DNA of 64,000 nucleotides from Acidobacteria bacterium Ga0077551 (GCA_001464545.1 LNFC01000017.1:1-64000); one strand, 5' to 3'. Shown: positions 8,754 through 18,634, counted from the first letter of the stretch. Notes: generated from the sequence alone by a model not told the origin. Program-made: numbers and translations.

Positions 8754-9748
8754 CCGCGCAGCTTCTCCGCCGCGCGCTCCGCAAAGTACGTGATGACGCC
8801 CGCGGCCCCGGCGCGCTTGAAGCTCAGCAGGGTTTCCATCATCACGCGGTCGCCGTCGATCCAGCCGTTCTGGGCGGCGGCCATGATCTGCGCGTATTCG
8901 CCGGAAACCTGGTAGGCCAGCGTCGGCACGCCGAATGTCGTCGAGACGCGGTGCACGATATCCAGATAGGGAAGGCCCGGTTTCACCATCACCATGTCGG
9001 CGCCTTCGGCGAGGTCGAGCGCCACTTCGCGCAGCGCTTCGTCCGTGTTCGAAGGATCCTGCTGGTAGGCTTTCTTGTCGCCCTTCAGCGCCGCCGCCGA
9101 GCCGATGGCCTCGCGGTACGGCCCATAGAACCCGCTCGCATACTTGGCGGCATAGGCGAGGATCATCGCGTTGGTGAAGCCCTCCTCCTCGAAGGCGAGG
9201 CGGATGGCGCCAATGCGCCCGTCCATCATGTCCGATGGCGCCACCACATCCGCGCCCGCACCGACATGCACCAGCGCCTGTGTGACGAGGCGCTCGACGG
9301 TGGAATCATTCGGGATCGTGCCGTCCTCGTCCAGAAGGCCGTCATGCCCGTGGCTCGTATAGGCATCCAGCGCAACGTCCGTGATCAGACCAACTTCCGG
9401 CGCCGCGTCCTTCATGGCCTTCAGCGCGCGCGGCACGAGGCCGTCAGGGGAAAGCGCGCCCGTGCCCTCGGCGTCCTTGCCCTCCGGCCCGACGTACGGG
9501 AACAGCGCGATCGCCGGAATGCCCAGCGCCTTGGCCCGCTTCGCCGCCCCCGCGGCCTCCTTCACGCTCAATCGGTCCACTCCCGGCAGCGAGGCGACCG
9601 GCACCCGGCCCTCCCCATCATGCACGAACACCGCCCAGACCAGATCGGCCGGGGTCAGCACGTGTTCAGCGGTCAGCGAACGCACCCATGGGGCCTGGCG
9701 CAGGCGCCGCATACGTGTGGCAGGAAAGGTCTGGGGAAACTGGGTCAT
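8750..9748 (-). CDS. hemB: Delta-aminolevulinic acid dehydratase (porphobilinogen synthase)
   Basis: A 332-residue cytoplasmic enzyme that condenses two 5-aminolevulinates into porphobilinogen. Diagnostic segments are MRRLRQAPWVRSLTAE near the start, ALFPYVGPEGKDAEG, the metal/allosteric region SDMMDGRIGAIR, and the two Schiff-base lysines in AAKYASGFYGP and MVKPGLPYLD. I start at MTQFPQTF; the frame extends 39 codons upstream without homology. It lies between a GNAT gene (29 bp upstream) and the SnoaL-like gene (4-bp overlap), forming a three-gene minus-strand operon. Confidence 0.96.
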   Translation of the reverse strand: MTQFPQTFPATRMRRLRQAPWVRSLTAEHVLTPADLVWAVFVHDGEGRVPVASLPGVDRLSVKEAAGAAKRAKALGIPAIALFPYVGPEGKDAEGTGALSPDGLVPRALKAMKDAAPEVGLITDVALDAYTSHGHDGLLDEDGTIPNDSTVERLVTQALVHVGAGADVVAPSDMMDGRIGAIRLAFEEEGFTNAMILAYAAKYASGFYGPYREAIGSAAALKGDKKAYQQDPSNTDEALREVALDLAEGADMVMVKPGLPYLDIVHRVSTTFGVPTLAYQVSGEYAQIMAAAQNGWIDGDRVMMETLLSFKRAGAAGVITYFAERAAEKLRG

Positions 9749-9777
9749 GGCGTCCTTTTGCGACAATTCCTGCCCGC

Positions 9778-10320
9778 TCACAACCACCCGGATTTCCGGC
9801 GCATGAAGCAGCGCTTCGTCACGTCCATCACCTCTGCCTGCCGCGCCTCGATCTCCAGCATCCAAGCCGTCATCTGCCTGCGGGGCAGTTCGCGGAAACC
9901 GAGCGTGCGGTAGAAGGGCGCATTCCAGGGCAGGTCCCGGAACGTCGACAGCGTCACGGTCTTCAGCCCCCGGTCTTCGGCGTCCTGAAACACGCGCCGG
10001 ATCAGCGCCGCGCCGAGGCCCCGCCGCCCATGGTCCGGATGCACGCTCACCTGATCCAGATACAGCGTATCGCCGCGCAGCGAGGTCAGCACAAAGCCCG
10101 CTGGCAGGCCCTTCCGGTCGCGCGCCACGAACAGGTGTCCGCCCGGCATCGCCGCCTCGAACACGTCCGCCGGCACATGGTCCAGCAGCTCCGCGTCCGG
10201 CAGCATGCCGGTGCCCGCAAACAGCTGGCTGGCGGCGAGATCAATAGCGATGAGGTCCGCGATTTCGTCGGCCGCCACGCCCGAAATCGAGTATCCTTCG
10301 GGAAGGCGTCGCATTGACAT
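9778..10320 (-). CDS. GNAT family N-acetyltransferase
   Basis: A 180-residue acetyltransferase. Acetyl-CoA-binding motif A reads LDQVSVHPDHGRRGLGAALI, followed by TLSTFRDLPWNAPFYRTLGF, a typical motif B. Substrate unknown. I start at ATG 10320 (MSMRRLPEG); the Shine-Dalgarno match is weak and a second ATG lies two codons on. It is the first gene of the likely GNAT-hemB-SnoaL operon and is divergent from the acyl-CoA dehydrogenase, 58 bp away. Confidence 0.85.
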   Translation of the reverse strand: MSMRRLPEGYSISGVAADEIADLIAIDLAASQLFAGTGMLPDAELLDHVPADVFEAAMPGGHLFVARDRKGLPAGFVLTSLRGDTLYLDQVSVHPDHGRRGLGAALIRRVFQDAEDRGLKTVTLSTFRDLPWNAPFYRTLGFRELPRRQMTAWMLEIEARQAEVMDVTKRCFMRRKSGWL

Positions 10321-10378
10321 TCGGCCGGGCTCTATCGCAATTCGGCGCCACACATATTGAGATAAGGGCGCCTTGCCA

Positions 10379-11518
10379 ATGAGCCTGATGTTTGACGACG
10401 AACGGATCATGATCCGCGACATGGCGCGCCGCTTTGCCGAAGACCGCCTTCTGCCCCATTCCGAAGCCTGGGACCGCGACAGCCACTTCCCGGTGGACGT
10501 GATTCGGAGCACCGCCGAGCTGGGCTTCGCGGGCATCTATGTGGGCGAGGAATTCGGCGGCTCGGGCCTGACGCGCACCGACGCGGCGTTGATCTTCGAA
10601 CAGCTCTCCTATGGCGACGTCTCCACCGCCGCCTTCATCTCAATTCACAACATGGCCTCCTGGATGATCGACACATTCGGGTCTCGGGAGCAGCGCGCCG
10701 CATGGCTGCCGCGCCTCACCTCGATGGACCTGATCGCCTCCTACTGCCTCACCGAGCCGGGCGCAGGTTCGGACGCCGCCAGCCTCAAGACCAAGGCCGT
10801 GCGGGACGGTGATCACTACGTCATCACCGGCACCAAGCAGTTTATCTCCGGTGCGGGCACCTCGGACGTGTATGTCCTGATGGCCAGAACATCAGACGAC
10901 GGAGCAAAAGGCGTCTCCACCTTCATCATCGAGAAGGGTTCGCCGGGCCTCTCGTTTGGGGCCAACGAACGCAAGATGGGCTGGAAAAGCCAGCCGACGG
11001 CGCAGGTGATCCTTGATGAAGTCCGCGTGCCCACTGCAAACCGCATCGGCGAAGAAGGCCACGGCTTCCGCTTTGCCATGGCAGGGCTCGATGGTGGACG
11101 CCTCAACATCGCCGCCTGCGCCCTCGGCGGCGCCCAGCTCGCGCTCGACAAGGCCGTCGCCTACGCGAAGGACCGCAAGCAGTTCGGCAAGGCCATCGCC
11201 GATTTCCAGAGCGTCCAGTTCAAGCTCGCCGACATGGAAACCGAACTCCAGGCCGCCCGCGTCATGCTCTACGAAGCCGCCGGCCGCCTCGACGGCAAGA
11301 CCCCGGACGCGACCCGCTGGTGCGCCATGGCCAAACGCTTCGTTACCGACACCGCCTTCAAGGTCGCCAACGACGCCCTGCAGATCCACGGCGGCTACGG
11401 CTACCTCGCCGACTACCACGTCGAACGCATCGTCCGTGACCTGAGGGTCCACCAGATCCTCGAAGGCACCAACGAGATCATGCGGGTGATCATTTCGCGC
11501 GATATGCTGAAGGGGTAG
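10379..11518 (+). CDS. Acyl-CoA dehydrogenase (isobutyryl-CoA type suggested)
   Basis: A 379-residue FAD flavoprotein. Family signatures are SYCLTEPGAGSDAASL (about residues 120-135), the substrate/FAD segment ITGTKQFISGAGTSDVYVLMART, QFGKAIADFQSVQFKLADM, QIHGGYGYLADYHVERIVRD and the catalytic-Glu region ILEGTNEIMRVIISR. The IHNMASWMIDTFG and QFISGAG features resemble isobutyryl-CoA dehydrogenases of valine breakdown, which would fit the 3-hydroxyisobutyryl-CoA hydrolase at 19.4 kb, but chain-length preference is not proven. Start is the ATG at 10379; a TTG two codons earlier is less likely. Confidence 0.93.
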   Translation: MSLMFDDERIMIRDMARRFAEDRLLPHSEAWDRDSHFPVDVIRSTAELGFAGIYVGEEFGGSGLTRTDAALIFEQLSYGDVSTAAFISIHNMASWMIDTFGSREQRAAWLPRLTSMDLIASYCLTEPGAGSDAASLKTKAVRDGDHYVITGTKQFISGAGTSDVYVLMARTSDDGAKGVSTFIIEKGSPGLSFGANERKMGWKSQPTAQVILDEVRVPTANRIGEEGHGFRFAMAGLDGGRLNIAACALGGAQLALDKAVAYAKDRKQFGKAIADFQSVQFKLADMETELQAARVMLYEAAGRLDGKTPDATRWCAMAKRFVTDTAFKVANDALQIHGGYGYLADYHVERIVRDLRVHQILEGTNEIMRVIISRDMLKG

Positions 11519-11527
11519 TAGGCCCCT

Positions 11528-12376
11528 TCAGTACCTCGGCGTCCGGTCCCGTATCCGGTCAAAGCCCTGCTTGATCGTTGCAAACCGCGCCTCGATATAG
11601 GGTTCGAACTGCAGGTCCGTGAAGATGTGCGGCCAGTCACCCTCGATGGCCTCGCGCACCAGCTCGCCCACATACAGCGGATCAATCCCCTTCGCGATCG
11701 CTTCGGTTACCGCCTTCAGGATCTCCGTACCCGGACCTTCCGTCGGCACGGTCTGGATCTGCCCGGCAAACCGGTCTGGAATATTGCGCCCTGAACTCAC
11801 GATATTCGTGCGGATCACGCCGGGGCACAGCACCGATACGCCTATCCCCCGCGCCGCCAGCTTCGGCCGCAGATCTTCCGACAGCGCCACCACGCCAAAC
11901 TTCGTCACGTCATAGGAGGGGTTGGTCAGCGCCACCATGCCCGCGATGGACGCCGTCGAGACGATCTGCCCGCCTTCGCCATGCTTCTCGATCAGCGGCC
12001 CGAAAATCTCGATCCCCCAGACCACCGAGAGCAGGTTCACGCCCAGCACCCAGTTCCAGCCCGCGTCATTCCAGGTGCCATAATCACCGCCGCCGCCCAC
12101 GCCGGCATTGTTCACGAGGATGTGCACCTTGCCGAAGCGCGCAATCGTCTCGTCGGCCGCGCGTTGCAAATTGTCCTTCAGCGACACGTCCGCCAGCACG
12201 CCTGCCACATCCGCGTTCGTCTCGCGCAGGCCCGCCACCGCCTTGTCCAGCGCGTCCTTCTCGATGTCGCACAGCATCACCTTGACGCCGGCCTGCGCCA
12301 GCGCCGTCGCAATGCCGAGCCCGATGCCGGACGCCGCGCCGGTCACAAACGCGGTCTTTCCTTCGAGTGATTTCAT
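11528..12376 (-). CDS. Short-chain dehydrogenase/reductase (SDR)
   Basis: A 282-residue classical SDR. The cofactor motif TGAASGIG is at about residues 12-19, NNAGVGGGG at about 88-96, and the catalytic Ser and YDVTK (Tyr/Lys) follow in STASIAGMVALTNPSYDVTKFG. LCPGVIRTNI matches the PG motif. The DIE after the second strand suggests NAD+ preference. It converges on the acyl-CoA dehydrogenase gene, 9 bp apart. Substrate unknown. Confidence 0.9.
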   Translation of the reverse strand: MKSLEGKTAFVTGAASGIGLGIATALAQAGVKVMLCDIEKDALDKAVAGLRETNADVAGVLADVSLKDNLQRAADETIARFGKVHILVNNAGVGGGGDYGTWNDAGWNWVLGVNLLSVVWGIEIFGPLIEKHGEGGQIVSTASIAGMVALTNPSYDVTKFGVVALSEDLRPKLAARGIGVSVLCPGVIRTNIVSSGRNIPDRFAGQIQTVPTEGPGTEILKAVTEAIAKGIDPLYVGELVREAIEGDWPHIFTDLQFEPYIEARFATIKQGFDRIRDRTPRY

Positions 12377-12484
12377 GTTGTCCTCCCTGACTTTCGCTCA
12401 TCCTGCGCCCGCCGCTTCCGCCGCGCAATCGGCTCCCCAGCGTCAGCTTTGACCGCTGCCCTGTCATCTGCGAGAACGGCCGGC

Positions 12485-12883
12485 ATGGACGCTGGCCTGA
12501 TCCTCGACACGCTGGAGCGCGCCAGCGAAAGATGCGCCGATCCCGCGCCGCTGGTCTACCGCCGCCTGTTCGAGCTGCGCCCCGAATTCGAATCCCTCTT
12601 CGTCATGGACACCGATGGCGGCGTGCGCGGCTCGATGCTGACCACCTGCTTCAACGCCATCCTCGGCCTGATCGAGGAGAGCGACACGCAGCGCGTGATC
12701 ATCTCCTCCTCCCGCTTCGCGCATGACGGCTACGGCGTCGCGCAGCGGGACTTCGACCTCATGTTCGTCGCCATCCGCGACACGTTCCGCGACCTGCTCG
12801 GCGCGGATTGGACAGGCGACACCGAGGCGGCCTGGAACATTCTTCTGACTGAGATCGCTACCATCGGCGCGTCGCCGGAATAG
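12485..12883 (+). CDS. Globin-like protein
   Basis: A 132-residue protein that resembles the globin domain of flavohaemoglobins: AGLILDTLERASERCADPAPLVYRRLFEL corresponds to helices A-B, PEFESLFVMD to the C-E region, a His in SSSRFAHDGYGVAQRDFDLM is a candidate proximal ligand, and ADWTGDTEAAWNILLTEIA to helix H. No reductase domain follows. It could sense or bind O2/NO, but haem binding is inferred. I start at MDAGLIL; a start 36 bp earlier is possible. The cytochrome b561 gene follows on the same strand. Confidence 0.6.
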   Translation: MDAGLILDTLERASERCADPAPLVYRRLFELRPEFESLFVMDTDGGVRGSMLTTCFNAILGLIEESDTQRVIISSSRFAHDGYGVAQRDFDLMFVAIRDTFRDLLGADWTGDTEAAWNILLTEIATIGASPE

Positions 12884-12951
12884 GGCTGGCGCCATGCGCG
12901 CCTCTTCAATAAGTTGCCTCAGCGGCAATTCGCCAAAAGAGGACACCCCTT

Positions 12952-13503
12952 ATGACCGACAAGACCGAAGCGACCTATGGCGGCGTCTCGCGCCTGAATC
13001 ATTGGATCGGCGCGGTCGTGTTCGCCAGCCTGCTGATAGTCGGCTTCATCCTGTCCTATGATGTGCTGCCGGACGAGCAGGCCGGCGAAGTGCGCAACCT
13101 GCACAAGGCGACCGGCACGCTGGTTTTGCTGTTCGCCATCTGGCGCGTCACCTGGCGCATCGGCCAGGGTTTTCCGTCGGCCGCATCAGACCGCGCAAAC
13201 TGGGAGCTGACGCTCTCCAGGGCCGTTCATGGCGCCATGCTGCTCACGCTGATTGTCATGCCGCTGTCGGGCGTTCTGATGTCCCTCCTGGGCGGCCGGC
13301 CGATCGACATGTACGGCCTTTTCACCATCCCGCCGGTTGCCGAAATGAAAGATCTCGCCCGATCGCTGCGCAAGGTGCATGAGGTTGCCGGCTACACGCT
13401 GGCCATCCTGATCGGGCTGCATGTCGCAGGCGCGCTGAAGCACGCTCTCATGGACAAGGACGCTACCCTGCGCCGCATGCTGACGGGCAAGACCGCCGCC
13501 TGA
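12952..13503 (+). CDS. Cytochrome b561 family protein
   Basis: A 183-residue inner-membrane dihaem cytochrome with four TM helices. Candidate haem ligands are visible as His in RLNHWIGA (about residue 17), NLHKATGT (about 51), RAVHGAML and GLHVAGALKH. It should shuttle electrons between quinol and periplasmic acceptors. GAGG-type signal precedes the ATG. It is 68 bp downstream of the globin-like gene and could be cotranscribed, which would put two haem proteins in one unit. Confidence 0.9.
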   Translation: MTDKTEATYGGVSRLNHWIGAVVFASLLIVGFILSYDVLPDEQAGEVRNLHKATGTLVLLFAIWRVTWRIGQGFPSAASDRANWELTLSRAVHGAMLLTLIVMPLSGVLMSLLGGRPIDMYGLFTIPPVAEMKDLARSLRKVHEVAGYTLAILIGLHVAGALKHALMDKDATLRRMLTGKTAA

Positions 13504-13577
13504 TTGCCAGCCGGGGTTTTCCGGCGCTATGCTCCCTTCCATGAGGTCTGCCATCAAGAGCGGGCAGGGAGGATACC

Positions 13578-14417
13578 ATGCAGATCACCGCATTGCCCGG
13601 CGCCGGCGCCGAAATCACAGGCGTCGACATCCGCGCGCTGACCGGCGCCGAGTTTGATGCCGTGCGCCAGGCCTATGCCGATCACGGCGTCATCTTCTTC
13701 CGCGGCCAGTCGCTTACCGAGCAGGACCATATCGCCTTTGCCCGCCGGTTCGGTCCGATCAACATCAACCGCTTCTTCCAGGCGCACGAGCGCTATCCCG
13801 AGATCGCGCTCGTGCTGAAAGAGAAGGAGCAGAAAACCAATATTGGCGGCGGTTGGCACACGGACCATTCCTATGATGCCGAGCCGGCCATGGGATCCGT
13901 TCTCGTCGCGCGCCAGCTGCCGGACGCCGGAGGCGACACCTGGTTTGCGTCGATGTACACCGCCTATGATACGCTGGACGACGCCACGAAGGCCGAGGTC
14001 GCCGGCCTTCGCGCGGTGCATTCGGCCAAGCACATTTTCGGCTCCGGCAACGACAATCACTACAAGGCGAACCGCGACACGGACGGGCGGATCGGCAACA
14101 CGGCGGCGGCCGATGTGCTGGATGATGTGGTGCATCCGGTGGTGATCACCCACCCGCTGAGCGGCAAGAAGGCGCTCTACGTCAATCCCGCCTTCACCGT
14201 GCGGATTGAGGGGTACCCGGACGACGCGTCAAACGCGCTGCTGATGCGCCTCTATGCGCACGCTATGAACCCGGACCATGCCCACCGCTTCAAATGGCAG
14301 CCCGGCTCGGTCGCCTTCTGGGACAACCGCGCCACCTGGCACTGGGCCATGAACGACTATCACGGGGAACGCCGCCTGATGCACCGCATCACGATCGAAG
14401 GCTGCGCCCTGAACTGA
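13578..14417 (+). CDS. TauD/TfdA family Fe(II)/2-oxoglutarate dioxygenase
   Basis: A 279-residue cytoplasmic oxygenase. The metal facial triad is visible: His and Asp in WHTDHSYD (about residues 94-101) and the distal His in ATWHWAMNDYHGERRLMHRITI, with the 2-oxoglutarate-binding Arg nearby. The N-terminus (LPGAGAEITGVDIRALT) and GVIFFRGQSLTEQDHIAFARRFG are typical of TauD/TfdA. Substrates range from taurine to alkylsulfates and phenoxyacetates; none can be assigned. GGGAGG lies 7 bp before the ATG. Confidence 0.92.
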   Translation: MQITALPGAGAEITGVDIRALTGAEFDAVRQAYADHGVIFFRGQSLTEQDHIAFARRFGPININRFFQAHERYPEIALVLKEKEQKTNIGGGWHTDHSYDAEPAMGSVLVARQLPDAGGDTWFASMYTAYDTLDDATKAEVAGLRAVHSAKHIFGSGNDNHYKANRDTDGRIGNTAAADVLDDVVHPVVITHPLSGKKALYVNPAFTVRIEGYPDDASNALLMRLYAHAMNPDHAHRFKWQPGSVAFWDNRATWHWAMNDYHGERRLMHRITIEGCALN

Positions 14418-14572
14418 GCGGCGAATGAAGAGCGCCGCGAGACAGGCTTCCCGTTTCTGCACGCTCGTCCAATGATACTGCCGAGTTCAAACAGGGCAGT
14501 GGCCGGCGCCGGTTCGCAGACCATACCCCAAGGCCAATTCCTGCGGGCTCAGTATGACTCCCTCGGCTTGGA

Positions 14573-16196
14573 CTAGCCCTCGGCCTCCAGCATCAAAACA
14601 CCTTCCTGCTTCCGGATCACGGTCTGCCGCAGGCTGCTCACGCGGTAGTCGCGGGACAAGCAGGTATCGACCGCAACGAAGTCGACCCGCGCATCTGTCT
14701 GCGTGAACTCGACCCGTACGTAGCGCATTGAGCCGCGCCGGGCCGTCTCCTGTCCATCCGGTCTCCACGAAGTCCCCCGGTGAAGAGATGCCGGCGGTGC
14801 CGATCTCGACGCCGATGGGCTTGCCATTTTCGTCAGACAACGGATTTTCCCAGAAGCTGTGGCTGTCGCCTGTAAGGAATATGAGATCGCGCGCACCGGC
14901 CTTGTCAGCGGCGGCATAAAGCTGTTCACGCGCCGCCGGGTAGCCATCCCAGGTGTCGGTGTAGAAAGGCAGGTTCCACTTGCCCTTCCAGAAAAGGTTG
15001 GCGCCAGCGCCTATACGTTCACTTGCCGGGGCCAGCGATTCTGGAATGCCGGCAGCTTCGAGATCGGGTACCAGCATGCGGGCAATCGGGCTCGCATTGC
15101 CTACAAAGCGCCACGGCTCTCCGCGTGCAACCGACCGGGCGACAGCGTCCTCGAAGAAGGTCTCCATCTCTGGCGAAAGCATGCGCCGCGCCGGATCGCC
15201 GATGATGTCCAGCATGAACCGGTCGCGCGCGTCCTGGCTCTGGATTTCGGCATAGTGTTCGGCGTAGTCGATCTGACGGTCGCGGCCGGTATGACGCGAT
15301 TCCAGGGTGATGAGCGTTGCAAGACCGCCCAGCTGATAGCTGCGCCAGAAAGCTTCCGGCGCCTGACCCGGAAGCGGATCTCTCACCGGCATCCATTCAT
15401 AATAAGCCTGCAGCGCTGCTTGGCGGCGCAGCGCATAGTCCCCTTCGCTCTCACTCTGGTGGTTCTGCGCGCCGCCGGTCCAGGGATTGTTGGTGACCTC
15501 ATGATCATCCCAGCACGCGACGAAAGGATGTGCGGCATGCATCGCCTGAGCGCCGGCATCGGTCTTGTACTGGGCATGACGTTGGCGATAATCCGCCAGC
15601 GACAAGATTTCATTGGCGGGCTGATGCCGGCGGCCGAGCGCAGTCCCGGTTTCATCACCCCATTCACCGGCGCCATACTCGTAGATGTAGTCGCCTGTGT
15701 GCAGAACCAGATCGATGCCCGGATCCTTGGCGATCGCGTCGTAGGCGTTGAAATACCCGAAGGCAAAATTCGAGCAGGAAGCCAGCGCGATCCCGATCCG
15801 GTCCTCGCCGCTCGCCTTGAACAGCCGGGTCCGGCCGGTGGGTGAAACCTCGCCGAGAGCAGAGAACCGGTAATACAACGCCGGGCCAGCCGGCAGCGGA
15901 CCCGCGATGACCTTGACCGTATGGTCTGTTTCGGCCGACGTCTGCGCATCTCCTCGCAGGAGGATACGGTCGAATGAGGGTCGATCCGACACTTCCCAGG
16001 AGACGGTTGCCGCACGTTCCGTCCCGCTGATCCGGGTCCAGAGTACTACGCTGTCCAATGTTGGATCACCGCTGGCCACACCGTGCCTGAACACGGAACT
16101 TTCGGGTACAACTGCCTTCGATGGCGCACATGCGGGCACCGCGCCTGAGACTGCAAGCGCAATGAGTAGCTGCCGGCGATCAAGCTGGTTGGACAT
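14573..16196 (-). pseudogene. PhoD-like alkaline phosphatase/phosphodiesterase, frameshifted near its C-terminus
   Basis: The first ~490 codons encode a PhoD-family metallophosphatase: a Tat/lipoprotein leader (RRQLLIALAVSGAVPAC), the PhoD_N domain (FRHGVASGDPTLDSVVLWTRI), and the metal motifs HTGDYIYEYG, ACWDDHEVTNNPW and FLTGDSHSFWEN. Around 14730 the frame breaks: the natural C-terminus (MRYVRVEFTQ then FVAVDTCLSRDYRV) continues in the next frame and stops at 14573, whereas the original frame runs into unrelated sequence to 14487. A net one-base gain, or a deletion that is not a multiple of three, would explain it. It is downstream of a TonB receptor on the same strand. It may be a true pseudogene or a sequencing error. 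Confidence 0.85.
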
Positions 16197-16218
16197 CGGT
16201 ACCTCCGGTCATTTCAAA

Positions 16219-16251
16219 AGAACTGGCGGCCTCCAGACTGGAGGCCGCCAG
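16219..16251 (-). terminator. Rho-independent terminator of the TonB receptor gene
   Basis: A perfect 13-bp stem with a 3-nt loop, CTGGCGGCCTCCA-gac-TGGAGGCCGCCAG (16223-16251). Read on the minus strand the stem is followed by TTCTTTT. It lies 19 bp after the TonB receptor stop and before the PhoD gene, so PhoD is expressed only by read-through or its own promoter. Confidence 0.85.
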
Positions 16252-16270
16252 GCAGGAAGAAACAATATCC

Positions 16271-18634
16271 TTAGAACGCCTTGCGGACGGTCAGGAAGAG
16301 TTGTTGCGGCGCGCCGGTCACGAGGGTCTGCGAGTCTCCGGAGTTTACAAATCCGTTGGTTCCAAGCGTGCCGACATAGTCTTCGTCGAAGATGTTGGTC
16401 GCGTTCAGCTGAACCTCGAGGCCCTCAAGGATCGGATTGCCGCTGAAGCGGTAGCCGAGCGTTGCGTCGACAATCGTCCGGCCTTCGACGTTTCCGCCGT
16501 TGTTCGTGAAGGTGAAGAAGCGGTCGCCGAGGTAATTGGCACCCAGAGAACCGAACACACCGCCATTGTCATAGACGATTTCGGCGAAGGCAATCGTGTC
16601 GGGCGTGTTGACAACCTTCTTGCCGGCTGTCGCCGCCAGGACAGCACCTGCGCGGTTCACCACGTCATCCTGATACCGGGAGTCGTTGAAGGTGAAGGCA
16701 CCGAACAGCGTGATGTCATCGTTGACCAACACGGATCCGACGAGTTCAATCCCTTTCGTTTCGACGCTTCCTACGTTGGAGATCACCGGCGCGTTGCCGA
16801 CGATTCCGGGGCCTTGAGACACGGCGAGCAGGCGGTCGTCGAACGTGACGAAGTAGGCCGCAGCGCCGAGCTGGACGAGGTCATTGCTGTAACGCAGGCC
16901 CGCTTCGAAGGTTTCCGAGCTTTCCGGATCGACCGAAGCAATCACCTCGTCCACGACGAGTTGGCTGCGCGAAGAGAATGGACCGGCGGTGGCGGCAGAG
17001 ACAAAGGCTGCCGTATTCTGAGAATAGGAACCGAAGACTTCTGTCTGGTCGGAAACCTGATAGTTGAAGCCCGCCTGCGGCAGGAAGGATTCTTCTGTCT
17101 CGATCGTGGCCACGAGGTTCGAATTGGTGCCGACCACGGGCTGGGCATTGTTGATGATCAGCGTATCGACCGAGTTTTCAACGTTCAGCGACTTGAAACC
17201 GCCGTTCAGCTTCAGCTTGTCAGTGACCTGCCAGGTATCCTGGATAAAGAACTGGACCGTCTGGGTGTCGAAACCGTAGCCCCACTGGGTGAAAAACGGA
17301 TTGTCGAGGAAGCCGAGGAAGTCGCGGGTCGGTCCATTGCGGTTTTCCGAGTAGAAGCGGCGATATTGCTCGAAGTCGTTCTGTTCGAGCCAGACGCCGC
17401 CCTGGATTTCATGGTTGCCTACCGCGTAGGTGACGCTGCCGATCAGGCCCTTGCGGTCGATATCGTATTCCGTGGTGCGAACCGAAAGCGGCGCGTTGGC
17501 AGTCGTTGCACCAGGCGTAAGAGCGTTCGGAGAGATGAGATAAGGTGTGCCCCAGAGTCCCTGACCCTTGTTCTGGTGGCTGTAGCCCTGAACACGCAGG
17601 TCAAGCCCTTCGGCCAGCGGCCAATCGAGCGCGATATAGGCCAGATCGTCGTCGCGTACGCCGGATGCGTTCCAATATGCATCATCGGCTGTTGCGATCG
17701 GCGCGGGGTAGACGAGGCCGGCGCCGGCATTCGTGACCGGCTGGCCGGTATCGCCGCGATTGTGGGCGATGTCGGCGACAAGAACGGCGACGTCGAAATT
17801 GCTGTCACCAAAGTTGTCCCAGTTATAGCCGAGGCGGTCGATCATGCCGAGCGACATGTCCTGATAGTCCTGCTCGCGCCGCTCGGAGTGGCTGTAGTAG
17901 CCGGTGAGCGTTGCCGGACCGACGGGCTGGACGACCTTCAGGCCATACTGATCCTGGTTCTGCTCGCCGTCACCTTTGTACTTGTCCATTTCGCTGGTCA
18001 TGGCCGAGACCCAGGCGCGCGTGCCGAGCCCTTCGATCTCGCCGGTATCGATCCGGCCGAACAGGCGCAGCGTGTTGTCGCTGCCGGTCGTTGCGGCGCC
18101 AAGCACACCGAACTCGTCGGCGGCATCGACCGAGCTGAACTTGAGCGCGCCGCCGAGATTGCCGGAGGACGCGACATCCAGGGCGCCGGAGCCCTGGGCG
18201 AGGGTAACGCCGCCGAGGTTCTCGCTGATCAGCGCGCGGGAGATGTGCAGACCATTGTGGTTGCCATAGCTCATGTCGCCGAGCGGAACGCCGTCGAGCG
18301 TGAAGCCGAGCTGGTTCTGGCTGAAGCCGCGGATGTTGATGCGGACGGCCCACTCATAGGCGCCGAACGGGTCAGCGCCCGAGACGGCAACGCCCGGCAG
18401 GCGCTGGACCACCTTGATCGGGCTCGTACCCGGCGCCTGGAACTCCAGCGCTTCGCTCGAGACGGACTGGGTCTGGCGCACTTCGCCGGAGCCGATGACC
18501 ACCACGGCATCGAGGACGCGGCTTGCGTCGGCGGCGGCGAGATCCTCACCGGCTTCAGACGCTGCTTGTCCATGCGCGCTGAACGCAGTTGTCATGGCCA
18601 GGACGGCCGAAGAGAGAAGGAATTGAAGTTTCAT
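16271..18634 (-). CDS. TonB-dependent outer-membrane receptor
   Basis: A 787-residue receptor. A signal peptide (MKLQFLLSSAVLAM to about residue 23) is followed by the plug domain (QTQSVSSEALEFQAPGTSPIKVVQRLPGVAV, then GAYEWAVRINIRGFSQNQLGFTLDGVPLGDMSYGNHNG) and a beta-barrel that ends in the outer-membrane signature QQLFLTVRKAF with terminal Phe. It imports a large ligand with energy from TonB-ExbBD. The neighbouring PhoD gene and a possible Pho box upstream suggest a phosphorus-containing ligand, but this is inference. The open frame extends 73 codons further upstream from a TTG without any signal peptide there. Confidence 0.93.
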   Translation of the reverse strand: MKLQFLLSSAVLAMTTAFSAHGQAASEAGEDLAAADASRVLDAVVVIGSGEVRQTQSVSSEALEFQAPGTSPIKVVQRLPGVAVSGADPFGAYEWAVRINIRGFSQNQLGFTLDGVPLGDMSYGNHNGLHISRALISENLGGVTLAQGSGALDVASSGNLGGALKFSSVDAADEFGVLGAATTGSDNTLRLFGRIDTGEIEGLGTRAWVSAMTSEMDKYKGDGEQNQDQYGLKVVQPVGPATLTGYYSHSERREQDYQDMSLGMIDRLGYNWDNFGDSNFDVAVLVADIAHNRGDTGQPVTNAGAGLVYPAPIATADDAYWNASGVRDDDLAYIALDWPLAEGLDLRVQGYSHQNKGQGLWGTPYLISPNALTPGATTANAPLSVRTTEYDIDRKGLIGSVTYAVGNHEIQGGVWLEQNDFEQYRRFYSENRNGPTRDFLGFLDNPFFTQWGYGFDTQTVQFFIQDTWQVTDKLKLNGGFKSLNVENSVDTLIINNAQPVVGTNSNLVATIETEESFLPQAGFNYQVSDQTEVFGSYSQNTAAFVSAATAGPFSSRSQLVVDEVIASVDPESSETFEAGLRYSNDLVQLGAAAYFVTFDDRLLAVSQGPGIVGNAPVISNVGSVETKGIELVGSVLVNDDITLFGAFTFNDSRYQDDVVNRAGAVLAATAGKKVVNTPDTIAFAEIVYDNGGVFGSLGANYLGDRFFTFTNNGGNVEGRTIVDATLGYRFSGNPILEGLEVQLNATNIFDEDYVGTLGTNGFVNSGDSQTLVTGAPQQLFLTVRKAF

